The translations under genes and the position numbers were made by a program. Below are positions 10,950 through 24,139 of a DNA stretch of 64,000 nt, in pieces. The notes beneath the pieces were generated by a model. That model ran no database searches. It saw only the letters and a program-made list of their open reading frames with translations, and was not told the DNA's origin. Where the stretch lies: NCBI RefSeq assembly GCF_008831285.2, contig NC_045151.1:6773682-6837681 (forward strand). The letters are read 5' to 3'. Position 1 is the stretch's first letter; every line of letters begins with the position of its first letter. This DNA comes from Nymphaea colorata (taxonomy: Eukaryota; Streptophyta; Magnoliopsida; Nymphaeales; Nymphaeaceae).

Positions 10950-11720
10950 GTTGAATGTAACATTGACCATTAAAACGGAAAATTAGCTGATCTGTTGTAC
11001 ATCCATCAATAACAACATGACAACATTAAATTTCGCTGAGAGTTGATTGTTTTATAAAACCTTGAACAGTCTCACTACACTCTTGCCAATAGAGATGCAT
11101 TTGAAAACACTTTTGCCCTAAAGAAATTTGCAGTTTATGCACTTGTCTTTATGCATCATAATTACATATGACCAAATAGTAGTCATGCTCATTTTTCACG
11201 CAAGCACTTAATAATAATGTTAAATTGACCTTCCATAAAAGAAGATAGTTGACATGTTGTCCATCTTTTAATAACATTTCAAACACATATGAGATTACAA
11301 AAAATTGAATGATTTACATTCACTGATTATGTACGTATTACATATGTATATCAAAACTGCTTTGATAGAAAATACCAAAGTCTAAGTCTTGACAAGAAAT
11401 TGCTATGTCGTACACGTGCTCATGTTTTCCTATTCCTTATTCAACTTTGACATTATATTCTTCACTATGTTCCCACATATTCACTCTCTGGATAGAGGTG
11501 CATCCTTGTGAAAAAGCACAATTGCAATATTGAAAATTTTGATCATCACATAGTTATTTAGACAAGTTACTAGCGCAATGAAATTTCGGTTTCTAGCCTC
11601 ATACATTGTCACTGCATATTTGATGACAAATACACTATAATCATAGCCATTATCCTGACAGTGAGCTTTCTTTGTATGTGTAAATCGCCAAAGTTGACCC
11701 ACCATAAGTTCAGAATCCCT
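10950..11720 (-). repeat. Inverted copies of the 6.6-10.1 kb repeat
   Basis: Reverse-complemented, 10960-11060 gives TGTTGTTATTGATGGATGTACAACAGATCAGCTAATTTTCCGTTTTAA-type sequence. 11150-11290 gives ACTATTTGGTCATATG and the TCAACTATCTTCTTTTATGGAAGGTCAA equivalent. These match the forward landmarks of the upstream array, so the family is arranged head to head around about 10.1-10.9 kb. Confidence 0.5.
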
Positions 11721-12169
11721 CAATATGCAAACACGTCAAGTTGTAGCAGATCATGCATTTTCATTATTTTATTACATCATAATTTTGTGTTCTGCATCTA
11801 GTACATGTAGTACCAAATGGTTACTCTTCTCACAATGTGGGAAGTAAGATCTATAAAAAATCACCAAGTACAATCTAGTAAAAAAATTGCACACATTCAA
11901 AGTGAATTGTTGATCAATCACTTGGGCGTTGGCTGTTCATATGTTGTGAATAGATGGGGATTGTTTGATCTTTTCATGCTTGCTCGAAATCAGGACTGAA
12001 AGGCACACGGTGGTCTGAACTTTGTTCACAAAAATAAGCAATAGTTCACACACATGCATAACAAGATTTGATATAATATCTAAAATAACAAGCAGGTATA
12101 CCATGACAAAATGCATGCTATCGTTACCTTTCAAGTGCAATAATTATGATATAAACTGGTACCACAAAT
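11721..12169. other. No recognisable feature
   Basis: AT-rich, with no coding or clear repeat signal beyond short chance reading frames on both strands. Confidence 0.4.
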
Positions 12170-12520
12170 ATTATACAACAACCACATGATACATTCATGA
12201 GACAACTCACATGCATACTCATATACATGACAAATTAAACTTTTTAACATACATACCATATAATACATTATACAATAAATGTTTTAAAATGTACAATACA
12301 ATACACAATCAGCAATATGCAACATAATGCAATTATAATATTCATTGCAATACAATGTAGTCAATCTATATACACTATATACATATGTTATAGATTATTA
12401 TTTAAAACATACATATAATATGATAAATACATTGCCTAATACAATATACAATATACATATGTAGAATACATTACACAATAAAACACATATTAGATAATAA
12501 TTGCACATCCTATAATATGG
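12170..12520. repeat. Low-complexity ATACAAT-rich tract
   Basis: Degenerate ATACA/ACATAT/TACAAT words repeat throughout with no fixed period visible. This is cryptically simple sequence, likely grown by slippage. Confidence 0.6.
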
Positions 12521-12949
12521 CATGTTGTTGAGTGTAATAATATGACATCCATGGGTTGCTTCATTGTGCAACACACATTACAGTATGACTAAGGGCAGTT
12601 GGGGAAGGTTAGAAATGAACGTGGTCGGTGATGAAGGGAGAGGAAGGAAGTGATAAAAGAAAAAGGCAACAAAAGAGGAAAATGGTAAACAGAGGAAGAG
12701 GATGAATGCGAGAGTTTATGTTTCTTTAATCCTATCCTTTTAGAGCTCGATGTTATTTATTGTCCTCGGTATTCTAAAGATTATTTTATGTATGCACAAT
12801 TTCATAATATTTGGTTTATTTAATTTTGTCTAATATTGTGTTTAATTGGGTCCCTATCCAAGTTCATTTATGTTATCATTTTGTATATACCTCTTCTCTT
12901 ATAATTGTAGCACAGTTGAAATGATTGAAAGAAGTCTAGCCAATCAAAT
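12521..12949. other. No gene; purine-rich patch
   Basis: A purine-rich stretch at about 12600-12720 (GA/AAG-rich) is the only structure seen. No coding region is recognised. Confidence 0.4.
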
Positions 12950-13950
12950 ACTTGGGAATATATCTATTGTATAACTAATATTTGAAAATAGTTCAAGGGA
13001 TTCTACGATTAATAATTTGGTGACTATGAATGGAACCTTACCTGTATGGGTAATACATGTATATGATTTCATTCTTACTACATAGGTTTTTTACAATTTT
13101 GTGAAATTATAGAAATGAAATCAAGAAAATCTTATTCGAATGACCATGACCACGTTTTTTATGGTATATCTTCCTATTTCTAACTATAGTTTTTTTTTTG
13201 TTCGACTTGTTATTCATGGTATAACATGGTAACTTTGGTTTATATGGCCAACCAAGTCATGTTATATTAGTATTCATAGATGAAACTGTGTTTGCAATAA
13301 CTAATAATTTGGAGAATAGTAAAGTGTACGATGGTTCTTTCAATCTAAAAGATATGCTTGTGCTAAGTGAACTTATTTTAAGAGTACAATTTGTTAAGAA
13401 AAATCTACTTGTCGAAATATTTCATATCATTCTTCATTGTTTATGAACTCAATCTAAACATTGGGTGATATTTGTGATCAACAACATGAACAAAATTTTT
13501 ATGGTTTTACAAGTACTAGCATGGTATTGGCTGAAAACAAGAAGTATACAATGCGACAATGTAATGACTTGATTAGCAGATCTCAGCCAGCCCCTTAACA
13601 TCTTTGTTTTAAGCATTAAAAAAACTAAAAAAATGGCAACCAATCACTTAACAAACCCTTTATAAGTTTCCCAAATTTGTTAAAAATCTTATATATGTGA
13701 TTAAACTTTTTAGCATAGTGTTAGAATCCACCTCCCTAAATCATACACATTCCCGTGTGTGGGAATGTAGATCCGAGCATCGAACCGGCTTTGATACCAA
13801 ATGTCTCAACCCGATCCATTCCCACACCAGGCTCAGGCTCCAAATCTATCATATCTCAACTAACTACTTAACAACCTCCTTTATAAATCTTTAAAGATCT
13901 CTCACAATCTTCAATACGAGACTAAACTTCTCAATGTGGGGCATTACAAA
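12950..13950 (+). repeat. Dispersed repeat, copy 2
   Basis: This is collinear with 3880-4720, with the same orientation and ordered landmarks. It carries additional sequence around 13150-13310 and an inner CACATTCCCGTGTGTGGGAATG palindrome (about 13747-13768) that the first copy lacks in that form. Its distal part repeats AACTACTTAACAAC..C.TTTATAA..TC...AAAGATCTCTCACAAT twice (13630-13700 and 13860-13915). No convincing coding sequence. Confidence 0.65.
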
Positions 13951-16899
13951 CAATATGACTTTGTTAGTTATTTAATATATGTATTTCATTTGGAATATTG
14001 TAATTTTCTACAATATATTATTTTGACTTGTAGTGTTCCATCTATAGTATGTTTTTTTGATGAGTAGAATAGCTATAGATCTCTCGTAATATTTATTTTT
14101 TCACAAAAAATATTGTTGGCAACTAAATGACAATGATTGGGTGCTTTTGTGACAAAGTATAAGGAAGAACTCTACAATGAACATAAACCAAAATTTTCCT
14201 AAGATGATATACCTTGTTTCTTGAACAAGCAATGCAATGTCCTCATTGAACACAAAAACACGAATCACTTGAACAGTGAGAATATAAGAGCACAAAAAGA
14301 TATTCCTAAGAATTGTAGTCAGTGACGAGGTGCACGATGACGATCTAGGCATACATCACATGTACAACCATATATTTATCTTTTATATAGCTTGGAACTC
14401 TCATGTTTATAATGTAAGCACATATGCATAACAATTTGAAGAAACATAATCATGTGGGCATAATGAAATGTAAATATTTTGTTTATAGACCAACTATATA
14501 CATGTTGTGTATACCATTTTTCCATGTCTCATTCATCGACTTAGGTTGTATATGTGAAAACAGATGTATGCATGTTACCAGTATGTAGTATGTATGCATG
14601 CATATCTCATCAATGAATAGTAATTATTTGTTTTCTCATGCACTGCTATTATTGTCAAAATTTATCACAACAGCGACTAGATAGCCATGTGTTTCATGAT
14701 ACAATATATATATTGAATTTCTCATTATGTGCATTAATCATTTTTATTTTCCGCTAACAATTTTCACTCACTAATAGTCAGTAAGCATTCATTTTCTCTA
14801 ACATAATTTAAAATGAAGTTAAGAATCACCATAATGATAATAATCGACGGTTGAATATAACGACTCCCTAATGATTGGGCATTTATTATCATTGACATTG
14901 TAATGATCAACAATTGATGATAATCATGGTAGTCCATCGTCAAATAGATGTGTCAACTATTGGAGCATAATGCAATAATGGCTTTTCAATCGATTGGTGC
15001 TTGTAAGTTCATGGCATTCCACCTTGAAGGATAGAGCCTTTGGCAGCAAGAATGGGAGGGGACTGAAGCAGCAATTTGGGGAGAGGCAAACAAGAAATAC
15101 TTTAGTGGTTATGGTGACATTAGTTATGGTTGTAGTGAATAATGACAGAAAAAGGCTATGGCAAATCGCAAGAAAATGAAATGATGGAAAGGAAGGTAAA
15201 GAAAGAGGGCATAAGTGGCCAAAGACTATCCATGGCTACATTTTTGTTCTCTATTTTGTGATTGTCTAGTTAATAACATTATTTTACCATTATATGTAGA
15301 TTGATATATCTAGATGGAGGATTCATGACGCAAAGAAAGAGTAATGGAAGTAAAATGATTCATTGAGTTGACAAATGTAGAAGTGCTTTTAGGACAATTA
15401 AAATATGTGGTGAGTGGATTTGCCTAGAGAGAGCCACTAGTATATTATTTTTTTATTATCTATGAAAGATGCATAAACTTGAAATACTAGTGGCTCTATC
15501 CAAGGATATCCCCCTGCCACATGCTTTAATTGGCACAAATAATATTGTCCACTTAGGAACTCATTGAATTGCTTCTCCATTATTGCTCTTTCTCTCATGG
15601 ATTAACCTTCCTTTTAAAATGTCACTTAACATGCAATGGCAAAATTTTTGTTCCAAGGGTTGTTGTGCATATCACATACCTTTGTAGAAGGTTTATTGAT
15701 TGTCTTTATATGCCCATTTTTATGAAAATTTTGAGTAATTAATGAAATAGAGATGGTAATACATATTTCTTATTACACAAATCACTTTTCAAAAATAGTA
15801 CTCGTTCATTTTTCCTATACGATTCAATTGTTTATACACATATCTAATGTTCTATTTGTTTGTTTTCAATTCATTGCTCAACAATGTATATGTGTTGACA
15901 CTATAACTCTTTTTATACACACACTACAATATGATATATACATTTGCCCCTTCTGTCTGCATATTTAATCAATTTGTGCTTGCTCTTGTCCACATATAGT
16001 TCCTCACCTAACCATGCATTTGTCTATTTTTCACCTTATGTTCACATATTAGTTGTAAGTTTTCACATGCATCAATGGGTTGTTTCGTTAATGCATTGAT
16101 AAAAGCATTTGTTGGATAATCAGCAGTATTCATTCTTTTCTCATCAACCAATTGTTTATATGCACTACCAATTGTGTTTATCTTTGTTTTCTCAAGTATA
16201 TCTCAACACTTAAATTGAAATAAATATCAAATATTATCATGCTAGAGACTCAATAAAGTTACTTTTTAGTAGGTTCTAATATTTTATCACATGCATATGC
16301 ATAATGAAATGTATTTTTTTTTTGTAAACTTTATATTCAAATGTTGGTCAATCATTTTCCTATGCATCCTCTTTGGTTTACGATGTACAATAACAAATGT
16401 TACCAAATATATATGCATGTATTGTTCATTAACAAATAGTGATCTTTTATTTCTTATGTTTTGCTTATTATTGATATGTAGTGGCAGATTTTGGTCGATA
16501 ACTGATAGTAATTGGTTAATAGAAAATAGTAATAATTTGTTTGATCATGCATCACTCAATTGACTATATGAAAGTTCAATTTTTTACATGTTTTCTTTCT
16601 CACGTGCAATATACAAAACCATCCTTGCATGTCCTTTTGCATGAAGATATTGAGCAGTTAATGTAATGCACTTATGTCCTCCAAACTAGCGTAGTAATAT
16701 ATATTACCAATATCTACCAATGTTAATTTTTTGGACAAAAAGTAATTATGCATTGCTCATCACTCAAATGTTTTTTGGCAAACCATTTGCACAAATTGAT
16801 ATATTGCTTGTGTGTATTGCAAGTTGTGTAAGTAGTATTTTTGTGATATCGTTGTATTAATAGGTCACTAATAATATGACTTGGTAAAGTGGTTCAGTC
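13951..16899. other. AT-rich intergenic sequence with faint repetition
   Basis: No recognised gene. Loosely related segments recur, for example CATAATGAAATGTA....TTTGT near 14460 and 16302, and a GATAGTAATTGGTTAATAG / GAATAGTAATTATTTG pair near 16503 and 14625, suggesting an old repeat. A GTGGCTCT/AGAGCCAC-type inverted pair (AGAGAGCCACTAGTATA near 15427 and ATACTAGTGGCTCTATC near 15484) could form a small hairpin. Confidence 0.35.
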
Positions 16900-19800
16900 T
16901 ATAACAACAGTTGATGTTGCAAACATGTTCAATGCTACAACACAACAATTTTTTAATGGATTAATTTAAGAACACAATAATATTCAAAGGTTATTGGTAC
17001 AATACAATAATGTCCAAAGGTCAATGGTACAATTACTTTATTATTTAAATAATTAATATTATAGATTGTGAATATATAAATATTTTACACACATTATTAT
17101 TGTTTCTTCTTATTTAGACAAACATTTATCTCTTTTAGATCGTGATTCATCTTTTGTTTTCCAATCAATATCAGTAATATTATCTTTGTCATCCGACAAT
17201 GTTTGTCCAATGTCTTTCCAAAGAGTCAAAATTATTGTGTGGATGAGACCCTAGGCTGGATAGGAAATCTAAATTACAACGTAGGGGGTATCTAAGCTAT
17301 AGTACTATGACAAGTCTAAGTTGTAATTTAGGTGGGAGCCTAGGGGACAATGGTACACTGGCACTGACTCCTTACACAAATGACCACACTAAGATTACAT
17401 TTAGTGTGAGGATGAACCTACTTACATTGACTTCTATGTTGTGGTGAGGAACCTCAATGCTATCGCTTTCAATAGGAGGATATGCCTACCAGTGATGACA
17501 CTTCTGCACTACCACTTTTATTAGGATGATGAACATGTTGGTGATGTACTTGTTCTAAATACTAGACATATAACTCTTGTGATGACCCATTCCTATCATC
17601 TACCATCACCTCGACACATTTGTGCTCATAATTCATCAATTCCTTAGCAAATCAAACATGGCAATTATTTTTACTTTGGAACTCATGTTTCTTTATTATG
17701 TTATGTAGTTTTGGTGGCTTTAGAATTGATGGCCTAGTCTAACATGCAGGAGCACTCGATTACCATGCTCCATCTCGACCTCATTTATGCACAACAATCA
17801 GGCATCTTTTTACAACCTATTCGCAACATCAATGACCACTTTTCTATCTTCATGTTCCCCTCTCATTATATAGTCTCCACATAGCCTATACATTAACGAT
17901 CATGACTCAATGTACATAAAATCAATTAAAAAATATATTGTGAGTTCAATCATTTTATATGAATTGCACACTAAATTGCATTCGCAATAAAATCATCCAA
18001 TAACTAAATATATCATATGAAAACAAAATTGTACAAGAACTCACTAAATATTGTATGACAACAACAAAATTATGCAACTTGATTTTAATGATGCACAGAA
18101 AGAGTTGAATGGCCATGAAATATATAATGCATTGGAATACAAAATTGATAGTAGAGTTACCAAAGATGGCAGCCGGAAGTAATAAGTCCTCTAACGATTA
18201 GTTTTCACCCTCACTTTCATAACAAAATTATATAACAAGTTTTCATTATTTCACAATAGTATTATATAATAATAAAATTGGATAATATCAAGAGTTATGA
18301 TATACAACAACTAAATCATACAACAGCTAAATACTACTATAAAAGAGTGACATCATACAACAACTATGGTCTTATGGTGTGTCAACAAATAAAGCAAAGA
18401 AAATTAACCATTAAATTATTTAGGTCATACAATATTGATCAAATTAGCTTTGCATGGACATATGTTATCTTCTTATATTATCTATAACTTTCATGTCATC
18501 ATAATAATCAAAGTAATTCTTCTCAATTGTAGGTCTCACTAACAAATCTTTGAGAAATTGACTGGCTTTATGGGGACAGCCATTAGACATAGGGTATGTG
18601 TTTCCATATCCATAGATAAGAAAATGACATGTAGTATGCTATCATTTCACAATGATATATCTAAGTTTTAAAAAAGAAACTATTTAATCAGTAAGTATTT
18701 TACCTATATAATGCAAACATCCTCTAATAGATTGAGTTCCCATTTTGAAAGGTAAATTTGGCTAAATAGACGGACTAGCGTGGTAGCACCATATGCACAG
18801 TTGTTCACTTATTCAAGTCTTTGATGAATTGGATGTACCTATAACTTATTCGCACATTGGAATTCTTGTTAAAAATATGTAAAGTGTGAAAAAACAAAGA
18901 ATAAAGCTTTTTACTTTCCAATCGGCTTCAACTGATGGACCTATACAAGAATGGTACAGCCATTATATTTGAGATGTTATATTTCTAGTATTATAGATTT
19001 TCTTTTAACTACTAGACAATTGCAAAATAATGGTGAATGTATCAATGACTTCTTAAATATCATCAATTTGATGAAAATGCTCTTGTCTATTGTTGAAAAT
19101 ACAAAAATGTCTCTATGCAATCGGTCATATTTTCTGATGGCATTTTTGAAGTACTTTATCAAATCTCCACCCTTGCATCATTCTTGGGCTTGGATTTGTC
19201 CGGATCTGGTCCAACATACATTTTGTCCTCTTCATAGTGAATTTGGATGCAAATTCTCATGTGATATTGCCTAAATCTACCAAAACATGCATCACTACAT
19301 CAATTTAACATTGCTTTCAATGTTATTCAAACTAATGACCTTTGCATCAAAAATGAAATAAACATGGAATTTTAACATCCAAAGCATGAGGTAAACACAT
19401 ATTTAGCAATTAAAATATGTTGTTGTTCATGCATAATCAAACATTCTAAGTCTTAGGGACTTAAAATGTTTAAGCAAACATAAATAGGTCAAGGAGTGAA
19501 CTTAATCAACCACATGCTAATAATCACAAGTAGTTGTGCCCAAAGGAAGGCTAAGTTGAAGTGCTCAATCCAGATATGAAGAGTAGATTGTTGATTGAAT
19601 GAACTTATTTCTCTTATTTTTGCAGTGGGCATGTTGGCTAATAAAAATTTGAAATTTTGTCAGAATATAGAGGCAACTCACATTTTCTTAAGTTCAATCA
19701 TTAACAAACAACAATTTACTGAAGTAGTTTAGACAAGTCTGCTTTCTAATTGATGAATGCAATGGTTAATTTCTAACTATTACAATGTTTAATGCTTACC

Positions 19801-20000
19801 TTTAAGATCGTTGTCCCACATATTCCCCACTTGTGAAAAATATGGTTATTATTTGCCCATACTAGAACATGAGTTAAGTGTCCCTTTCTATTGGAGATAA
19901 GGATCCTCCAGCCTGCCGTTATGATTCTCAAGAGAGCAAGCCGACAATTGAGGAAGAAGAGCATCATAAGTGCATAAAATGTCGATGAGATATTTTAGCA
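16900..20000. other. No recognisable gene
   Basis: AT-rich sequence. I tried both strands for transposase, retroelement and host-protein words and recognised none. The longest open stretch (18951-19274, plus) is 107 codons with no family signature and unremarkable composition. Confidence 0.35.
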
Positions 20001-22037
20001 ATATCTATATTAATTATGGTTGTAACAGAATCAATCAAAATCCAAAAAAGTGGATATGTGCATATCCTCTTCTAATGATAATAAAATAAACTCTCACTTG
20101 TGAGAACAGTTAAGAAGGTGAGAGGAGCAATGGATATGGCGAACTTTGTGTCGAACCACTATGCATATGGTGTTTCTTTTCTCTTCCCATTACTCTTGTT
20201 ATTTTCTATTCTTTAGCATATTTGACGCTTTCATTTGGTGGTTTCAAGTGGGGTGGGCCCTTAGAAAGGGTGGGAGTCACAATCCATCTCTCTAGGGTAT
20301 GGAAGTTGATGTGGACGGTGGAATTTCTATCTCAAGGTCTTAAGAAGCAAACCTCATAGGTAAAGAAGCAGACATCCAATGCTCATTAGTGAATCTAATA
20401 TGAGAGTATTAAATTTTCCTTCTCTACATGAGTATCTATAGTTTTAAATGATGCAATATTAATGAAAGAATCATGAAATCCTCTCAAATTAGAAAAGGTG
20501 GATGGTGGAATCACGATTCTCATCATTTCAAAAGATTACAAGAGGATGTTGAAGCTGCTATAATGGATTACTATTGCATGCCTCTTATGGTTTCCTCAAG
20601 GTAGCTTTCAACCATTAGCATATGATTTATGAATAAGGAAAACTTTAGGAAGCAAGGCTAATATAAGGTTTTATCATAGTAGCAAATAATTTATTTTTCA
20701 TCAAAGTAGACAATAAGGAGCAACTTCAGTGCATCTTGTTGAGGAGAGCTTGGTGCATCTCTAGGAAAAGCTTGTTGGCAATAGATGATAAGTAGGGATG
20801 CTTCCAAAAGTGGAAGCATTTGCATCTACACTACTGTAGATCGACCTCCCCAATCTAGCCCCTAAGTAGTAAAATGCATTTGTGTTCAAAGGCATCATGG
20901 TTAACATGAAATTCGAATTATTAGAGACTTGCAAAAAAGAACCTAGTGATATTTTAGGTGTGCCAAAATTTGTGTTGACCCCCACCTGAAACCTAACTTT
21001 TCAAAGAAATAGATGTTGTGGTGGGATTGGATAGGTGGTCTCTCAACCCCTTATCCATGATGGCCATAAAAGGTTCCCCCTAACCCCACCCCCCAAAGAC
21101 ATGAATGTTGCCTACCTACATGGACCCTCAAAGTCCCTATCTTTAACATGTTAGTGTTAGAGCTGGCTAGATGGGCCATATGAGATTTGTCTGGAGATGC
21201 ATGGCAAGGAGGATGATCAACTATGCATAGAGGTGGTTATGATCATCTATGCATAGAGGTTACCTAGCAAAAACATAGGCCCTCCTAGGAAATTGATTTT
21301 CAATTTTACAAGTTGACTCAAAATGTTGGAAATTGGGTACCAAATGCCCGTACGGTGAAGCTTAAGAACACTTGAGAGAACGTGTCTAAATCTTTGCAGA
21401 AGGAAAGCACTGTTGGTAATGTCAAGAAAGGGAGTGAACAAGGATGACTCTAGACAAAGAAAAGGTCAATAGGAGGGTAACTAGGTACCCTTTAAGTAGA
21501 GGATGAGGAGCAAAGGCACTCATAGCAAGCATGCTCTAAAAAAGGTTGGAAATTCAAGCTACCTTGATCGGGTCTCAATTTCCTTGAGGGAGAAGAAAAA
21601 GCTTGATTAGTGAGCAAGGGCTCAAGTTGAAGCAAAAGCTACAAGAGAATCAAGGGGACAATGAAGCTTGCATAGTTTCCTCTCTAAGAAGTCATAAATG
21701 TCCATATTGTCATAAACTTCCTTTTGTTGAACATTGGAGGTCTAGCCAAGAAAGCGGCAGACGTGAGCTTTTCTTGGCAATCCAGAAAAGAAGGTTGAGT
21801 TGTTTCTTCATCTTTCACAATATGATACTGAATGAGAAAAGCCCTACATGGAGGGGATATTTCAGTGCTTCACCTTCTCTTCCAGCTCGTGTGTCAAATT
21901 AACGGCAGACCTAGAAAATTCCCTTGAGGAGGGCCAACTTATACTTGTCAAATGTTTTTTTTTTTTTCAAAATATTACAATGTAAAAATGAAATTTTTTT
22001 AAACTTACAAAGAGATTTTGTTTTGCCAAAGTTTGAA
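20001..22037. other. No recognisable gene; small duplication
   Basis: A 23-base segment (GATCAACTATGCATAGAGGT core) at about 21214 is duplicated at about 21242. The 99-codon open frame at 21603-21902 (plus) contains CPYCHKL and a basic stretch but matches no family I know. This region is slightly less AT-rich than 12-20 kb. Confidence 0.35.
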
Positions 22038-22056
22038 GGGGGGGGGGGGGGGGGGG
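22038..22056 (+). repeat. Poly-G tract (19 G)
   Basis: Nineteen consecutive G residues lie in otherwise AT-rich DNA. Long G runs are much rarer than A/T runs in plant genomes, may form a G-quadruplex, and are prone to sequencing and length error. Confidence 0.95.
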
Positions 22057-22341
22057 AACCCTTGGTTCCACACTTGTTTCAAGTGGTGTTGTAAGAGTTA
22101 TTAGTATTGAAATCGAACCCATACTAGTTGTCTATGATGCAATGAGCTTATGTCAAATAATCCTAAACTATAGAGGCTAAATTCTCAAGACGAGTCATCA
22201 AGTCTCAACCTTGTGATTGTGCTGCCAAAATTCTTCTACTATTGTTATGATAAGGCTTCATGCACTTGATTGACCTTCAATTGTATGTGTGTAGGAACTG
22301 GTATATCTCATACTAGCTATTTTGGCTACGGACGAAAACTA

Positions 22342-22476
22342 AACCCCTTAAATTTTTACGGGAAAATATTTTGAACAAAATGCAAATATCAGTGTATCCC
22401 ACATTACATATGTCACTGATAAAATTTAGACCCTATAAATTTGTGCTAAAAAATATTTTGAACAAAATATTAACAT
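22342..22476 (+). repeat. Diverged 85-bp direct duplication
   Basis: CCCTTAAATTTTTACGGGAAAATATTTTGAACAAAATGCAAATATC at 22345-22390 is repeated in diverged form at about 22430-22476. Both contain AAATATTTTGAACAAAAT. Confidence 0.6.
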
Positions 22477-24018
22477 CCTAATCATGCATATGAACAGCAA
22501 GTATGCTTTAGTTGAAGTTGCTTTTGAAAAATGTTGAACTTTTTTCCATCAAAATTTTGATGTTATGGTTGTTAATCTTTCGATTATTAACAAAATAAAT
22601 TAAAGTAATGGTTTTGATCTGTCTACATGTTTTTCTATCGGATCCTTCTGAGGGTCATATTTATAACTATAACACACACAAAAAAAAGCTTGATAATCAA
22701 TTTCGAGAGGTCTGGTTTTGGCTTATAAATTATGCCTACTGGGATAAATTTGTAGGAAAAATCAATGCTACTGGATGTTCGATAATTGTCAGCGATAATT
22801 GTCGGCCAAAATTTAAAAAGTTTGTTGCTAGATGTTTGATGAGGCTAGAATTGTGGAATTCTAGAATTAAAATCCTCATTATTTATGAAATGAGAATTAT
22901 GATATCAAACAAACAATTTTGATTACAAAATTATAGTCTCATTCTTGAATCAAAATTCCAGAATTGTGTTTTTACCCAATGGGGTGGAATTATGATTTCA
23001 GAATTTTAAAAATTTTTTCATCTCTCTTTAGGGCACATGTTATGGTGGTTTCAATTCATTAATTTTAGAATTTTAATTCATGTTTTACCAAACCTGTCAT
23101 TTTCAATTTTGAAATCAAAATTCCACACTATCAAACACAAATGACCAATTTGAGGTGGAATTTTGTTTTTAGAATCAAAATTCAAGGCCATCAAATTTCT
23201 CCTAAAAAGACAACAATCACCATAAACTATCGTTGCACTATAAACTATTTCTAATGCCAATGTAGTGACTATTTTTTAGCGACAAATTTTTGAAATGGTT
23301 ACAAACATGAAAAGTCTCATGATCTAGTTTTGTATCCTTATTATTAATGTATATGTATGTGTTTTCCTTTCTCATTAAATGCACATTAAATTAAGAGAGA
23401 TATAAACAATCTAATATATGCATAGAAATTACATCATAAACTCCTACAATCGTTAACTCTTTTGTCTAACACTTCTTCACTTTGTGCTTCTTAAATCATA
23501 TTTAAAGAAAAAAAAAAGAAGGAAAGATAAATTAAAAAGTCAAGTTTATTATAATTGGTGGCCACGATATATATTACCCACATACCTGGAGACTAAGAGG
23601 TTTCATCCAATATTTTATGGTCTGTGGACTATCTTCTTTTGTTGACTATTTTCTGCACTTATTGTAAGAATAAATGCTGATTATCCAAAATTATACGTAA
23701 AAAACAATACATCTTATTCATAGATGTATATTTTTAAGCGCTCTAACATTAGTTATTTAGCTTTTTGGCTCGCAAAAATCTGATTTAGGTGTCAAATTTT
23801 CATTTTCAAAATTTATTTGTTATAGTTGCAAAGATTTAAATTTTCCTTGTATGGTACATTATATATATATATATATTGAAAAATAGGTGCTACCAGATTT
23901 AATTCATCCTAACCATTTCTTCTAATGAAAAGCACACCACAGAAATTAAGTAAAAAATATTGAAGTCAAGTTGTTTTTCAAAAGACTAAAATACGCCTAA
24001 GGAGGAGAGAGAGTTTGA
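22477..24018. other. No gene; AATTTTGATT-rich repeat-like segment
   Basis: Between about 22850 and 23190 the words GAATT(T)T/AAAATTC and ATCAAAATTC recur on both strands. This composition is common in plant hAT-derived MITEs, but no terminal repeats or target duplication were resolved. A short TA run lies at 23862-23876. Confidence 0.35.
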
Positions 24019-24137
24019 TAAAAAAAAAAAGGTAAGAAATAAGTTTCCTTAAAAAAGTACACTTGTTTGCATACTAAGTTTTGCTTAGAAATAAGTTTCC
24101 TCGAAAAGTAAACTTACCTTTTTTTTTTTTTTTTTGC
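24019..24137. repeat. Short direct and inverted repeat with A/T tracts
   Basis: AGAAATAAGTTTCCT..AAAAGTA.ACTT occurs at about 24032 and again at about 24088. The block is bounded by AAAAAAAAAAAGGTAAG (left) and CTTACCTTTTTTTTTTTTTTTTT (right), which are inverted relative to each other and could pair as a hairpin. Confidence 0.65.
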
Positions 24138-24139
24138 TT

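Noticed and set aside
17100-17900. Possible PIF/Harbinger or MULE transposase on the minus strand
   Set aside because: The translation gave only scattered stretches without any DDE or Myb/SANT-like motif, and stops are frequent.
18951-19274. 107-codon plus-strand frame as a possible gene
   Set aside because: There is no recognisable motif, codon use does not differ from the AT-rich surroundings, and there is no promoter or splice context.
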